Source: Toxorhynchites rutilus septentrionalis (lineage: Eukaryota; Arthropoda; Insecta; Diptera; Culicidae). Taken from it: a stretch of DNA of 64,000 nt. A program made the position numbers and the translations under genes. The notes below the pieces were generated by a model that saw nothing but the letters and a program-made list of their open reading frames with translations, made no database searches and was not told the origin of the DNA. Below are positions 48,010 through 60,430 of the stretch, in pieces (position 1 is the first letter of the stretch; each line of letters begins with the position of its first letter). The stretch is from NCBI RefSeq assembly GCF_029784135.1, contig NC_073746.1:251972494-252036493 (forward strand), read 5' to 3'.

Positions 48010-48290
48010 TCAAGCTGTTCCAGCAGAATTATGCCAAATCCCATGTTTCTTTGACAGCCTGAAAAAAATTCTTGGAGTTTGACTGGGATGTGGTACTCGG
48101 TGGAGTACCTATTTGGGCCATACTCACCAGATATTGCATCTTCAGATGCCGTTGGAAAAAAGGGCAAGAATTTCGAGTCATGGGATGGCATTAAAAATAT
48201 CCTGCACAGTTTTTTGACGAGAAAACAAAAGTTCTGTGGATTTGTGGAGAAAAAAACGGTGCACATACAGTACCTTTCAAGAAGTTAAAA
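48010..48290 (+). pseudogene. mariner-type transposase C-terminal relic
   Basis: One frame (48079-48288) carries GPYSPDIASSD, the signature around the third catalytic Asp of mariner transposases (YSPDLAPSD). It is followed by KKGKNFESWDGIKN and a C-terminal-like stretch. The catalytic core upstream is missing or unreadable. Dead fragment. Confidence 0.6.
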
Positions 48291-49549
48291 CCGCTCAAGT
48301 TTTTGAATTTTTTAGGAAAAGCTAAGTTGAAACGAACGTTAACATTAACTATCTTCGTTAATTTTATAAAGGAGTGATAATGTTAAATGGGGAGTAACAT
48401 CTGGTTCTAAAGTTTTTTTTAAGGATTACAATACAATGAAGGTTACAAAGTTTGTTTTATAAACGAAAATAGTCATTGTATACCATTTAATCATTTGGAC
48501 CGATATTTTTCGCATCTCTAAAAGCTAAAAAAAATTAGTGGTTCTATAGTTATGAAACAAATGTATCCTAAAAATTATGCTTTTGTTTTTCCCCTAAAAA
48601 TTGGCAAAAATATTTCGAATAACCCTACATATCCCAAAACTTACGAAGTTATACAGAAAGATCATTGGTAGATTTTTGTAGTGCAGATTGATGATTAGAC
48701 GAGGATAGATTTTTTTAAAAGTTAAATGAACAGCATCAACTATTGGGGACAGATTAATTTGAGCGTTTATAAGATTGGCTATTTGAATTTAATTGTTCTA
48801 TTCAGGCGCGAAACATTAAAAAAAACAAAACCGCCAGTGTTTCATAACTGTAGTATGATTTTCTATATAACCAGATAGAAAAGTCAGGAGTAGAACGAAG
48901 TATTTCGGAATCATTTGTTGCTGTTTTTGTGTCAAAACCAATGCGATTAATGGGTAATTGGCCACCAGTTAACGAAATCCGGACGGTCTTCATAGACTAG
49001 GGACTTCCCAGATCAAAACCCATTCGAGAACTTGTGATGAATAATCTTATGAAGGGCAGATGTAGCTAAAAAGCAGTATCATTATTTGAACGGACATTGA
49101 ACTAAAAATGAGTTACGGATTAGAAACTGGTTGTAATTTATGCTGGTTCTTCATTTATGAATCACAGAATTTTTTTTTAAATTTTTAGCCCCTGAACAAA
49201 ACAATAAAGTTCAAATGGCCTGTCTTACAAATGTTATTATATCCTACACTATATACTCCATTTCAGTCGGAAGCTTAAAGAACATTCCAGCTTAAAAACT
49301 GAAACAGCTCAACCAGCTTACGTTGATTTATGACAGAAAATGTCCGAGACTAGATTCACTAGTGATGTTTCTAACTAAACAGTGTTACAAATAACTTCAC
49401 GGGCAATGTTAGGCAATAAACAAAAAATTGATTACAAATGGGTACAAACAAACAATGCTTGCGAATCAGTTCAGATGAGTATAGGACTTATACATGCATC
49501 TAATGTGACTATTGTCATATGTATATACGATTTATGATAGGTATACAGC
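48291..49549. other. Intergenic, nothing recognised
   Basis: AT-rich, short chance frames only. Confidence 0.4.
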
Positions 49550-49990
49550 CATTGCATACCAAAAAGATTTTCGAAAAAAATTGTAGTTTCGTTTCTAATC
49601 GCAGAATATTAGACCCGTATTCTTTCAGTTAGGGTGGCCGTTATCATTTAAGTGTGATTCAAAAAATCTTTTTTACACCTCTTTTCCATAAATGATTTTT
49701 TTCATATTTTTTAACTACAGGAACGATTTAGATGATCGACATATCAAATAAAAGCCAATTAACTTTAAAATTAAAACTTAGTCTTCTTCGAAAAAATATT
49801 AAAATTGTAAAAAAATGGATTTTGTTTTCTCAATTATATATGGTATTTGTTTTTATATTGTTTCATGTTTTAGATATAGAGGGCGCTATATTTTTTAATA
49901 TTTTTTCTTGAAAGCTCAGACTTTTTTACATAAAATACCCAAAAATCAGATAGGCTTTATTTGAGTTATGATTTTGCAAAGTTAACATGT
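49550..49990 (+). mobile_element. Copy of the foldback family seen at 8936-16068
   Basis: Shares ATTAGACCCGT, GATGATCGACATATCAAAT, GAGGGCGCTATAT and TTCTTGAAAGCTCAG blocks, in the order of the right arm at 15530-16068 read backwards. Confidence 0.65.
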
Positions 49991-50039
49991 TTTCAGTCTT
50001 CGTTTCATATTCTGACATTCAAATGAAACGCAAATTTCA

Positions 50040-50640
50040 GCATAACTCGAGAATTAATCAAACAAACGAACCCAAATTTGGGATGTGAGGGTTTTTGGGT
50101 ACGAGAAATCTTTCTATGATGGTATGATTATATGGAATGTTAGTCCATTTGATTTGTGCGCCAACGAAATTGATTTTTGTTCGAAAATGGAAGTGGAATT
50201 TAATGTGATAAAACGCTCTCCTATATCTTCTTCTACCTATATAAATATATAAATAAAAATGGATCGCCGAACGTGTTGATAAGAGCAAAACTCGAAGAAT
50301 AAAATAACCGATTTAGGGCTACCTTCATTCTATCATATTTAATGTATCAAACATTTATTTACATCGAGAAACATGTTATTTGCAAGTGATTGACAAATCT
50401 TGAACGAGAATTGTGTCTGGAAATAATCTGATATTATAATGACGAGTTGGTAGAAGTCCTAGGAAATTTATATTAAAGGTAAATTGTAAAGCAATGTAAA
50501 TGGCATCCAAAGCGTCTTCAACCTTGTCCTTGTTGTATTTACGCTTCACATCCATAATGAACCTGATAACACACATTGTAGTATCACCAATTTTAATTGT
50601 CCGAAATACGAATCGTAGGAAAAAAATTCGAATCAAATTT
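50040..50640 (-). repeat. Dispersed repeat R, inverted uninterrupted copy
   Basis: Minus strand covers both sides of the insertion at 39845-42663 in one piece; the empty site is at about 50275-50290 (GCTCTTATCAACACG). Confidence 0.65.
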
Positions 50641-50890
50641 CGGACATTTTATTTTATAATTTTTTGAAGAAAATCACAATATACTTCATTATGTTTTATA
50701 ATCAATTGTGAAACACTTACCAAGCAATAACAGTTAACTGATAACGATGATGATCAGGGATGAAACACGAGAGAAATTGAACTATTAATAAACGGTTATA
50801 TTCTACCTACTCTAACTAAGCTAACGTCAAAAACAAAAAATAATGAGTAGTGCTGTTAGATTTTTGCCTACTATGTTATAATTTAAAAGT

Positions 50891-51226
50891 ACAGGGTTTT
50901 CCAACTTTAAATTCCGAAAGTAAATTGAAATAAAACACACTTAGAATTCGAATTTCGATGAAACTTTTATTTCAAATTAAAGTTAAATTTATGCCATTAT
51001 GTGTGAAATACAACATCATTCAAATGTCCACCTAGGGCTTCCTCGTACTCCTTGATCCGGAACAGGTAATTTTCGATGACTTTTCGGCACATATGGGGTG
51101 GTATCTCGGTCATAACTTCACGAATGTTGTCTTTCAAATGTTCAAGAGTTTGCGGAGAGTTGGCATAGACACGGTCTTTCGCATAACCCCACAAAAAAAA
51201 GTCTAGCGGGTTCAAATCGCATGATC
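50891..51226 (-). pseudogene. mariner-type transposase 3' fragment with its terminal repeat
   Basis: The 72-residue frame 51215-50997 has NPLDFFLWGYAKDRVY and ends GGHLNDVVFHT, the usual C-terminal region of insect mariner transposases (PLDFFLWGYLKxKVY). Beyond the stop an ACAGGGTTTTCCAAC terminus lies at 50891. The 5' three quarters are absent. The fragment itself has no stop. Confidence 0.75.
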
Positions 51227-51944
51227 TAAAGAGTCAATTGTGATATTAATTTCACCGTTATATCATCAGGGCATTAAGCATTTCAAGATATTATTACAAA
51301 ATGTCCGAAATATGATTCAGAACGGTAACTCCGGAAATTCAAAACAGAGTAGGTCTAACGGTATAAAACATAGTGTATATAATTTACAATGGGCCTATCT
51401 TATCTCTTAGAAAGGCCTATTAGAAAATCAATGACTGAAGGGTCCGGGGATTGAAGTCATAGTCATTTGCTTAATACGCTGACCTCCAACCGTTAAGACC
51501 ACGGAGACTTCCAATTCGCATTTTGACGTATCATTCGCGTTCACTTGAGAGAGTACGAATATATAAAAAAAATTGTAAGGGGTTGTATCTAGGACACGAC
51601 CGCATTTTCGACGTAGAACTACGCAATTATATTATGCAATCAGCTTGTTTACCACTTCGAATATTATTTTAGAATGCATCGAAATTTTTGTAATAGATTA
51701 TGTTCTTCGTTACAAATAAATTTGATGAACGTCCTTTAACGTTTGATATGATGCCTTGGACTACCAAAATATGTGAACGGAAAAATTGTCAAACGATCAT
51801 TGTATTTTACATTTCCCTCTAAAATTATTGCACATCTCATGTTTACGTAGTTCGTGAACCGTGGAAGTTCATTACCCTCTAGTATCTGGAACTACGTTTT
51901 TGGGAAACATATTCCGGTCTGCGCAACGTCAAGAACTCAACATC
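51227..51944. other. Intergenic with SINE-like and GACGTAG repeat pieces
   Basis: A minus-strand stretch near 51510-51440 (GTGGTCTTAACGGTTGG then GACTTCAATCCCC) is weakly tRNA-like. CGACGTAGAACTACG near 51609 recurs inverted near 63590 with shared flanks. Confidence 0.35.
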
Positions 51945-52125
51945 AAAAATTACCCCCGACTTGCATGTATTTGCAAAACGGAGTCCCCCAGGCACATTCA
52001 TTTTGAAGTCCGTGTTAGGGAAACACAGCTCAGTGGGAAATACCCCCCACATGCATGTATATTTTCAAAGCGAGTTTCCACAGGTACATCGATTTTAAAG
52101 TCTGTGTTGGGGAAACCGTAAATTG
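51945..52125 (+). repeat. Two tandem units of about 92 bp
   Basis: Each unit has a CCCCCGACTTGCATGTAT or CCCCCCACATGCATGTAT start, a GGCACATTCATTTTGAAGTC or GTACATCGATTTTAAAGTC middle and a GTGTTAGGGAAAC-type end. About three quarters identical by eye. Confidence 0.75.
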
Positions 52126-54588
52126 GGTCTATCAAAACTTAGCAGTTAGGGCGTTTAGATAACGCTTGACATTTTTCCGATCTGTTAAGAAATTAAGAAA
52201 TTGTTAAGAGTTAAAGCATTTGAAATACGGGTTAGGCTGTTTTCTGATTTGGCACCCTTACTGAAAGACGTAGTTCTACACCAAAAAAACATTGCATTGC
52301 TGTTCTCGCAGTATGATTTCCCTTCCATTTCCAAATACACACAATTCATTGTCTCAACAGCGGAAGGAACCATCAGATATGCGACAAAACGTATTTCTAG
52401 GACGATTCCCAAGGGTTTGATAGTAATCAAGAGATTCCGCTGGTGACAGTAGTTAATTTCATGATCTTCTGTGTGAAGAAAGCTGTACCGTATAAAATAA
52501 AGTCGAATTAATTACCACTGTTACTTCTGGCGCAAACAATAAAGCAAAATATCACCTCATCAGTCACACCCTCTGGTGGAAACAAAAACATCTTCCCTGA
52601 TGAAATTTGTATGAAAGCATGAAGAGCGATGATAATTTAAATTACACGGTGGCATCGAAATGAAAGCGAAATCTGGGTCACTTTTTGACTTGGAACTTAA
52701 TCTCGAACGTTTGAAGCGTGCCGTGCTAAATTTAGACTCGAATCCATTCTGCCCAATCCCGTCAGTTTACGTGGAAAACAAAGAGCTCAAAAATACCATA
52801 TTCATGTTGAATTTCAATGGGTCTTCAAGCACACCTTCATGAGTTGGCTATATAAGATATGCAATGCAGTCGAAAAATGCAAAAAGAAAAAAAAACCTTC
52901 AAGGCATGGCCCCCCCCCAATTGTGCCGCTCGTACCGCTTTTGTTTAATTATTAAAACAAGTTCAAGTCGTACTAAGACAGGTGTCTAGGATGCTTCTCG
53001 ATATCCAACAACACGTATATGTCATAATTTATCAATCAATGAACCTAAAAGTCGTGGAACAGTATCATAAATATCAGAATATCAGAATCCCACAACCAGT
53101 GGTTAACACTTATAAACAATGGTTCACTATTGCTGTACGAACGCTTTTTTCTCAAAACTATGTTTTTTCAACTGGTGGTATCGATATCTCAGGATCTACT
53201 TGAGCGATTTGGCTGAAAATTTTGATCAGGAATTAAAAAAGAATTTTGTAAAGCGTTACATAGAAATTTTTTGATATCTAATTTTTTCGATTTTTATTAG
53301 CTTCTTTCGTGAAAAATAGCTTGTTTTTAACAAAAATGGCCCCCATTTTGGTAACTTTTCCAATTTTCAAAAACTCCTATGTAACTCTTGCGACATCCCG
53401 CTACATACAAATCAAATCACAAGGAAACGAAAAAATCCTACAAATTAATTATATACTAAAGTGTGCTGGCAGATAGGCGCCAGTATGAATATGGGCAACA
53501 TAAATGGGTAATAATAGTGAACAAATAGTGTGAAGAAAAGGCACACCCGATTAAAGATTCACATGGTAATTGATTGAATGGCAAGTGGAGGTCGCCGGCC
53601 TAGATGTGAATCGGTTTGGCGTAGATTTGGAGCAATATGGAACGAATTTGTGGGTTTTGGGAAATAGATATAGGACAATCGCCTGATTTTCAAATTTAGA
53701 GAACAATTTCGAACGTTTTGGGTTTGGGAGTAGTGTTTGTTTGCTTTACGGTACATACAAAGGTAATAGGGTCAAACGCACTAACTTCTGATACATGTAC
53801 CTGCATGATTCAAATCTTATCCCGAGCTTAATTTCCTTCCATTGCTGTTAAGAAATTTTTGAGTTTTATCTCAATAACTTCGGTTGAGATAATCATGACT
53901 ACCCCAGGAACAGTTTTTCAGATAACGTTCATCTATGCAATGAAACAGAGGAGATTTTTTCACCTGCCGTGGTCTCAAAAAATCAAGCATATAATGTACG
54001 AAAAGCGCAAATCATTCACATCTGTTGTACCCAATTCGTTGTATTATATCCAAAGAGCGTATGGTAAGCTCGAGTTAAATTGAATCGAGTTTAATTGCTG
54101 CTTGAATGTTTGATTAGAATTCTTTGTGTCGAATCCGCAATGATCAAACAATTTTTGAAGACAGGACTTCAAATTAAGTATAGCAGTCGTTTTTTCATCA
54201 ACGCTCGACTCAAATGAAGCAATTAATGAAGATAACGATCTTCAATTATGCTTTCGTTTTGTTTTTCAGCTATTAACACGTTGCAACAATTTTCTGACCT
54301 GACATTTTATGATATTTTATGAGCTTTGGCTCTAAACTAAACGTCCCCGAGTTTGAGTCCTTTTTACGTTAATGTGAGAGAGATAGGTCATTTAAATTTT
54401 TTGAAAAATCTTATTTTTGAGGTTATTCGGCCGACACTTTTCCTAGGAGCATTTCACCGAATCAACTTGTTCATTCCTCTTTTCCTTTCCTATAAATATG
54501 CAGAGCAGAGCTTAGTTCAATTCTCTACAGGAGCTACACTAATTTAAAAAGACCCTAGGATACTCAGTTAGAAATCCAAAAATTTGAC
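52126..54588. other. Intergenic, mostly unrecognised
   Basis: GAAAGACGTAGTTCTAC near 52263 belongs to the GACGTAG family. A repeat-like block lies at 53180-53410 (ATCTCAGGATCTACTTGAGC; GGCCCCCATTTTGG). No gene. Confidence 0.35.
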
Positions 54589-55290
54589 TTATTTAGCAAT
54601 GTGTACATGTTCATCTTTGTACTTGATCACTTCCTCCAGACGTATTGGCATAAATTCCACATTTTGCGTAGTTTCTGGACGAATAGCTTCCCATGCTGCT
54701 TGAATCTCCTCCACTAGTGGCTTTCTGTTTGAAATCTGCTTCTGCTGAGCTGTTCGTTCAATTTTATCCCATAGATGCTCAATTGGGTTTAAGTCTGGGC
54801 TTTGGTGCGGATGGTCCAATACATTTATGCCTTTTTCCTCCAAATAATTGATCATAAGCCTTGACTTATGCTTGGGATCATTGTCTTGCATGAACGTAAA
54901 TATGTTGCCGAGTCGGTACTTCTGGGTAATTTGATGATATCACTTTCCAAACTCTACTCGACCATCTGAAGGTCAGACATTGAATTTGTTCTCATCTGTC
55001 CACAGCACTTGTTACTAGAACGCTAGAGGCATGTTTTCATACCTTTGGCGTACACCAAACGCATGTATCTGTTCTGGTCACTTATGAACGGTTTATCCTT
55101 TAGTGTGCGGCTCTTGATCTACACAGCTCTACATCTCATTCGAGGCTCTGAAGATGGTGAACCGGCTTACAGGCTCTCCGACGATTGATTCCATTCGTGT
55201 CGCCAACTTGCAGCCATTTATAAACGGATCGTTCTTCACAACTCGGGCCAGAAGCCTTTTGTTTTACTCCGATAAGGTTGGTTGGCGTCC
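54589..55290 (-). pseudogene. Tc1-like transposase relic
   Basis: The 3' part (54891-54589) is one open frame with QDNDPKHKS, QSPDLNPIEHLW and a C-terminal VIKYKDEH, i.e. the second Asp and the Glu of the DDE triad. Further upstream, pieces reading LLARVVKNDPFINGCKLA (helix-turn-helix part, about 55255) and WTDENKFNV (first Asp region, about 55005) lie in different frames with stops. One gene, decayed mainly in its 5' half. Terminal repeats not found. Confidence 0.8.
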
Positions 55291-55619
55291 AGTTATAGAT
55301 ATAGAGGCAGAGTTTTATTTGAAAATTACTTTTAAAGTATTATTTGAATCCTATTAACACTTTTTCCATGTGACACCGACTATTACCATAATAGGTACAC
55401 TTATTACGAAACTCCGGGAACACTATTACCATAATGGGTACATGGAAGTGGCATTTTCAAACATGTTTTTTATACAATTCAGTCAATTAATCATCGATAT
55501 ATCATTGAGAATCTTCAAAAACAGAGTTCGAATTGCTAGAAAAAGAATACTTTTGTATACTTTTGAACTAAACAACCTGGGCCATTGGGATAGGGATCGA
55601 ATTCACCACGGAGAGAACA

Positions 55620-56317
55620 GAGATGGTGGTTTTTTCTAGGAAGCATAGACCAGCAAAACCAAAGCTTCAACTTTTGGGTAAACCGATCACTCATGCTATG
55701 TCATTCAAGTATCTTGGGATCTGGTTCGACTCCAAATGTACTTGGGGGACCTATATTAGGTATTTGAGTAAAAAATGCAAACAAAGAATAACTTTCTCCG
55801 TACAATTACCGACATCTGGTGGTGGGCCCATCCAGAAGATCTTATAATGTTGTATCGAACAACTATTCTCTCAGTGATGGAATATGGCAGTTTCTGTTTT
55901 CAATCAGCTGCCAAAATACACCTCATTAAACTCGAGCGAATTCAGTATCTTTGTCTCCGTATTGCGTTGGGATGTATGCCCTCAAAGCATACTATGAGTC
56001 TCGAGGTTTTGGCAGGCGTACTCCCACTAAAAGATCGCATCAATTTATTATCTCTTCGGTTCCTCTTCCGGTGTAAGGTTATGAACCCATTGGTGATCGG
56101 AAATTTTGAACAGCTTATCAAGCTAAATTTTCATTCTGGATTCTTGAGTTCATATCATGAATTCATCCTTCTTGATCCTTCTTCGTATATTCCCAACCGT
56201 GTTTGTTTCCCTGACTACATCAATTCCTCTGTGCATTTTGATCTGTCCATGAAGCAGGATATCCATGGAATTCCAGATTATCATCGATCGGAGTTCATTC
56301 CAACGATCGAAGCAAAA
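55620..56317 (+). pseudogene. LINE ORF2 fragment after the RT core, one frameshift
   Basis: Shows FKYLGIWFDSKCTWG then, after a 1-bp loss near 55791-55795, NFLRTITDIWWWAHP, VMEYGSFCFQSAA, KLERIQYLCLRIALGC and SLEVLAGVLPLKDR. These are the conserved thumb and linker motifs of such elements. The frame then continues to the insertion point with no stop. Confidence 0.8.
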
Positions 56318-59213
56318 TGTGTGTGCGTGTGTGCAGTGTCGGTGAAAGAGTCGAGGATGGTATATGGAGGAGCGGATATTCGGCTCGGGTGCATGTGTGT
56401 GTGTGTGTGTATGCGTTGAAGCGTTACCCGATTAACGGTTGTGTACTGTTGCGCTTGCGGTGGTGGATAATGGTACTAACCCGTTATAGGTCAAGCCCCA
56501 AGTTAAGCTATATTGACATTATGTTTTATATGCCACACATCTCCCCCTCTCTCAAAAAAAAAAACAAATTCCAACAGTACAACTATAACCACAACCAACC
56601 ATTCAATGACTGCAAAAGAGTATGTGATGAAGATGAAGTTGACTTCATTTATCAACATTCCTATTTTACTACTTCTCAGGGTTTTAGAAAGCATTATCTT
56701 GAAGCTTTGACAAATATTGCGGTATGACATTTAGGTTATTATAAACAAGGCACTGGTAGCTATCTGTGAGCTTCTCGCTATTGATGCAAATCCCCCAACG
56801 CTGTGACACGTCTTACCTGAACGAAGGTCCGAAGAGAAAAGAGGATGAGTAGTGGTTGTTCTCGCAGTTGATGCTTATCCCTTGTAGAGTTTACACACAG
56901 ACACTAATCGAATTCCCCAGCCCTATTTCGCCTCACGTCAGTCCATGCTACACTGTTCCATATCCAGCCCACACACTATCTAAGCGAGGTACACTTGGAA
57001 TTACGGGCGACATGCTCAGATTTATTCATTAATATTGTTTCTGCATCCTCTAATTGCAGCTCTTTGTTTTGCGTTTCTACAACTCACTGTAGGTGTGCAT
57101 TGTTAATATTAAAGTGTATTACAATTATCGATCAAAATTATTTTGACATGCCGTTTGTCGTTTATCCCATTTGAATGGCACAAGTCGTTGCGGGTGGCTA
57201 ACTGCGCAATATAGATGATGCTGAAAACTAGTGTACAAAGCACAAAGCTTCACATTTCTCTTCAACCGGGCAGGCAACGGCTCATTCGCCTCTTACCTGC
57301 TTCATATTCTGGAAATAGGCGTTCGGCAACTGTGTCGTCATCGAGCGTAGAGCGCTTTCGAGTATTCTCGGATACTTCTTGGAAGAGGCTTGATGTATTC
57401 CGGACGTAATATCGTGTAGGCTCTTGAATTCTCATAGCTAAAGCCTGGGTTCGGTTTCGGAACCCATCGACTGTGCTAGGCTAGCAGTTAAAACGGGAAG
57501 GAGTAGGAGTACGACTACCATCGAGAAATCGGCTAGAATCTACTCTGGTTGCTTTCCTTTTCGCTCATGTTGCTTTCCTTTCGGGTTGTTTGTGCTTATA
57601 AGCTTGACTCCTGACTTGCCTGAATTTTTAGGTCTTCAATGTGGGCTCTAAGCATCACTGGAAACACCGTCATGGTCGCTTGCATTGATCTCGTTTGCAG
57701 CTTCTTCGTGGCCGCTCCCACCGCTGTAGTTCGATGAACATTTGCTGCTCTTATCATGACTCGCACTTTCGTCGATGTCGCTGGGATTTGTTTCTTGCAT
57801 CGGTTTTTTTAACATCAGGACGAGGTTCACCTGGGTTCATGGTTCTCTTACGATCGAATGTGCGTTCTGTCGTGTGCCATAGTTCAAGATTTTCGGAAGT
57901 ATGTTGTAGAGATTACGAGCTTCAACCTGCAATTTACCACATACATAATTTTAGCTATAAGACATCTGTGTGTGAGTCATTGGATACAAGAGCTGTATGC
58001 ATTGGTCAGTGGATCTTATTCGTTTATGGTTGCTAAAGATCATTATATAACTTTTTCAGCCAAACATTTTATTAATTTTTTTTTGCTTTGAATTTTTTTG
58101 TGGCATCGTTTTGGATTGACAGCAGCGAATGCATTTTTAATGGGGGCCGTTTTGGAACGATTGCCACAGATTCATGTATTTTTTCGATTTCGTCGTTTTG
58201 AAACGATTGCAGCAGCTTTGCGATTTTGCATTTTTCAAAAGCTTCGTTTTGAAACGATTGCAGCAGCTTTGTAAGTTTGCATTTTTTTTGACTGCAGCGG
58301 ATGCATTTTCTAATGGGAGTCGTTTTGGAACTATTGCCGTAGATTTGAAATTATGTATTTTCCCAATTGAGTCGTTTTTTGCATTTTTCCGATTCCATCG
58401 TTTTGAAACGATTTTAGCAGCTTTGCGATTTTACATTTTTTTTGAATGCGTCGTTTTACACTGACTGCAGTAGATTTGCATTTTTTAAAATTTTTTGGTG
58501 TCGTTTTAAAACGATTGCTGAAGTTGTGCAATTTTGCATTTTTTCGATGGCATCGTTTTGAAACGATTGCAGCAGCTTTGCAATTTTACATTTTTTCAAA
58601 AACGTTGTTTTGAAACGCTTGCAGGAGCTATGAAAGTTCGCATTTTTTTACAATGGCGTCGGTTTCAAACGATTGCAGCAGCGTTGCAATTTTGCATTTT
58701 TTCAATGGCATCGTTTTGAAACGATTGCAGTTTTGCGTTTTTGCTATGGCGTCGTTTTGAAACGAATGCAGCTTTGATATTTTGCGTTACTTAATGGCGT
58801 CGTATAGCATTGGCTGCAACAGATTTGCAATTTTTGCATTTCTCGAATGGCGTCGTTTTTAAACGACTGATGCATATTTCCAGCACTGCGGTTATCACAA
58901 TCCACTTGCTTTTAACTCGGCCTCTTATCTCAAGATTGAAAACGATGGAAGATTCCTGGTTCACTTGAAAGAAATGGCAGGATCGCCAAATGTGCAACTT
59001 ACCTCGTGCAGTGTCGGTGAAAGAGTCGAGGATGATATATGGAGGAGCGGATATTCGGCTCGGGTGTATGTGTGTGTGTATGTATGCGTTGAAGCGTTAC
59101 CCGATTAACGGTTGTGTACTGTTGCGCTTGCGGTGGTGGATAATGGTACTAACCCGTTATAGATCAAGCCCCAAGTTAAGCTATATTGACATTGTGTTTT
59201 ATATGCCACACAG
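56318..59213. mobile_element. 2.9-kb segment with about 208-bp direct terminal repeats
   Basis: Repeats at 56331-56539 and 59006-59212 are nearly identical (GTGCAGTGTCGGTGAAAGAG to TTTTATATGCCACACA). They could be LTRs of a degenerate retroelement, but no primer-binding site, gag-pol or target duplication was recognised. It interrupts the LINE exactly between two codons. A (TG)n run sits at the left edge. Confidence 0.6.
58105..58868. repeat. Diverged tandem array, about 15 units of about 53 bp
   Basis: Unit marks are TCGTTTTGAAACGATTGCAG followed by CAGCTTTGC and a TTTTGCATTTTTT stretch. The dyad TCGTTT-TG-AAACGA recurs at roughly 58147, 58192, 58246, 58320, 58400, 58500, 58552, 58605, 58658, 58711, 58751 and 58854, with more degraded units between. 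Spacing is mostly 50-55 bp, so it does not encode a protein repeat. Confidence 0.85.
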
Positions 59214-60089
59214 TATGGGCGTGTCAATCGTGATAATATGTACTTTACTGATGGGTCCTCTATGAATGAGTCCACAGGATTTGGAGTGTTCAACGAATTT
59301 TTTAGCACCTCCCACAGTCTTCAGAATCCTTGCTCAGTGTATATTGCTGAATTGGCAGCAATACACTGGGCGCTGGACAGCGTCGCCTCACGACCTGTTG
59401 AACACTATTACATTGTAACGGATAGTCTTAGCTCTGTCGAAGCTATCCGTTCAGTGAGGCCAGAAAAGCACTCGCCATACTTCCTTGAGAGAATACGAGA
59501 AATTTTGAATGCTTTAACCAGACGCTGTTATGTCATTACCTTTGTCTGGGTCCCTTCACATTGCTCGATTCCGGGTAATGAGAGGGCTGATTCATTAGCA
59601 AAGGTAGGTGCAATTGAAGGGGACATTTATCAGCGTCAAATCGCCTTCAATGAATTTTATTCTTTAGTCCGTAAAAATACAATCGCTAACTGCCAACGCA
59701 AGTGGAACGAAGATGAATTGGGCAGGTGGTTTCACTCGATTATCCCTAAGGTTAGCCTTAAACCATGGTCCAAAAGTCTGGACTTGAGTCGGGACTTTAT
59801 TCGCACCTTCTCTCGGCTCATGTCCAATCACTGTTCGTTAGATGCGCTACTCTTTCGTATTAATCTTGCCGACAGCAATATCTGTGTTTGTGGCCAAGGC
59901 TACCACGACATCGAACACGTTGTTTGGTCGTGCGAGGGATATGTTGTTGCCAGATCGAATTTAGAAAACTCTCTTCGGGCCAGAGGAAGGCAACCCAATG
60001 TGCCGGTGAGAGATGTGTTGGCTCGGTTAGATCTTGATTACATGTCCCAAATATATGTTTTCTTTAAAACTATCGATCTTCGAGTGTGA
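59214..60089 (+). CDS. LINE RNase H and C-terminal zinc motif, open to the stop
   Basis: RNase H removes RNA from the RNA-DNA hybrid during retrotransposition. Catalytic residues are all present: Asp in YFTDGS, Glu in YIAELAAIHWAL, Asp in VTDSLSS, and Asp in the GNERADSLAK segment after VPSHC. A CCHC-like CVCGQGYHDIEHVVWSC follows, then about 45 residues to the stop at 60087-60089. It is the 3' part of ORF2, cut from its RT by the 2.9-kb segment, so it is not an independent gene. Frame runs from 59214; the first ATG is 59238. Confidence 0.85.
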   Translation, partial: YGRVNRDNMYFTDGSSMNESTGFGVFNEFFSTSHSLQNPCSVYIAELAAIHWALDSVASRPVEHYYIVTDSLSSVEAIRSVRPEKHSPYFLERIREILNALTRRCYVITFVWVPSHCSIPGNERADSLAKVGAIEGDIYQRQIAFNEFYSLVRKNTIANCQRKWNEDELGRWFHSIIPKVSLKPWSKSLDLSRDFIRTFSRLMSNHCSLDALLFRINLADSNICVCGQGYHDIEHVVWSCEGYVVARSNLENSLRARGRQPNVPVRDVLARLDLDYMSQIYVFFKTIDLRV

Positions 60090-60430
60090 TTGTTCTTACA
60101 CCCTTTCCCCTCCTTTTCGTCCTTTAAGAGTTATCGGTGCACTTCCATTAGAATAAGGTGAATTGTATACCATATAAGATGTAAGGATAGTTTTTAAGAA
60201 TTGAGTATGAAGTGTGAGTATGAATGAGAATGAGAGTATGAGTGTGAACATTGTTACAATCTCCTTTCATCCCATCCTTTTCCTAGTGAAAATGTGTCAC
60301 CCTTCGAGTCGACCGCGAGTAATCGGTTTCCTATTTTATTAACCATAGAATTAAGGAAACATGTGAATATATTCTAGTTAAAATATAGTTAAGAGTCTGG
60401 CTCCTTTAAACTTATGTTACTGAGCATGTA

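Larger units (their letters stand above)
55585..60430 (+). mobile_element. 5'-truncated LINE with RNase H, split by a 2.9-kb segment
   Basis: Left part 55585-56317 encodes the end of the reverse transcriptase region; right part 59214-60430 encodes RNase H, a CCHC motif and a 3' UTR. The reading frame joins exactly between codon 56315-56317 and codon 59214-59216. RNase H inside a non-LTR element suggests the I or LOA group. No 5' half is present. Confidence 0.85.

Noticed and set aside
56329..56410. (TG)n run as a functional Z-DNA or promoter element
   Set aside because: Short and imperfect; more likely a microsatellite at the insertion edge.
58105..58868. CRISPR-like array
   Set aside because: Units are diverged, spacers are not unique sequence, and the genome is eukaryotic.
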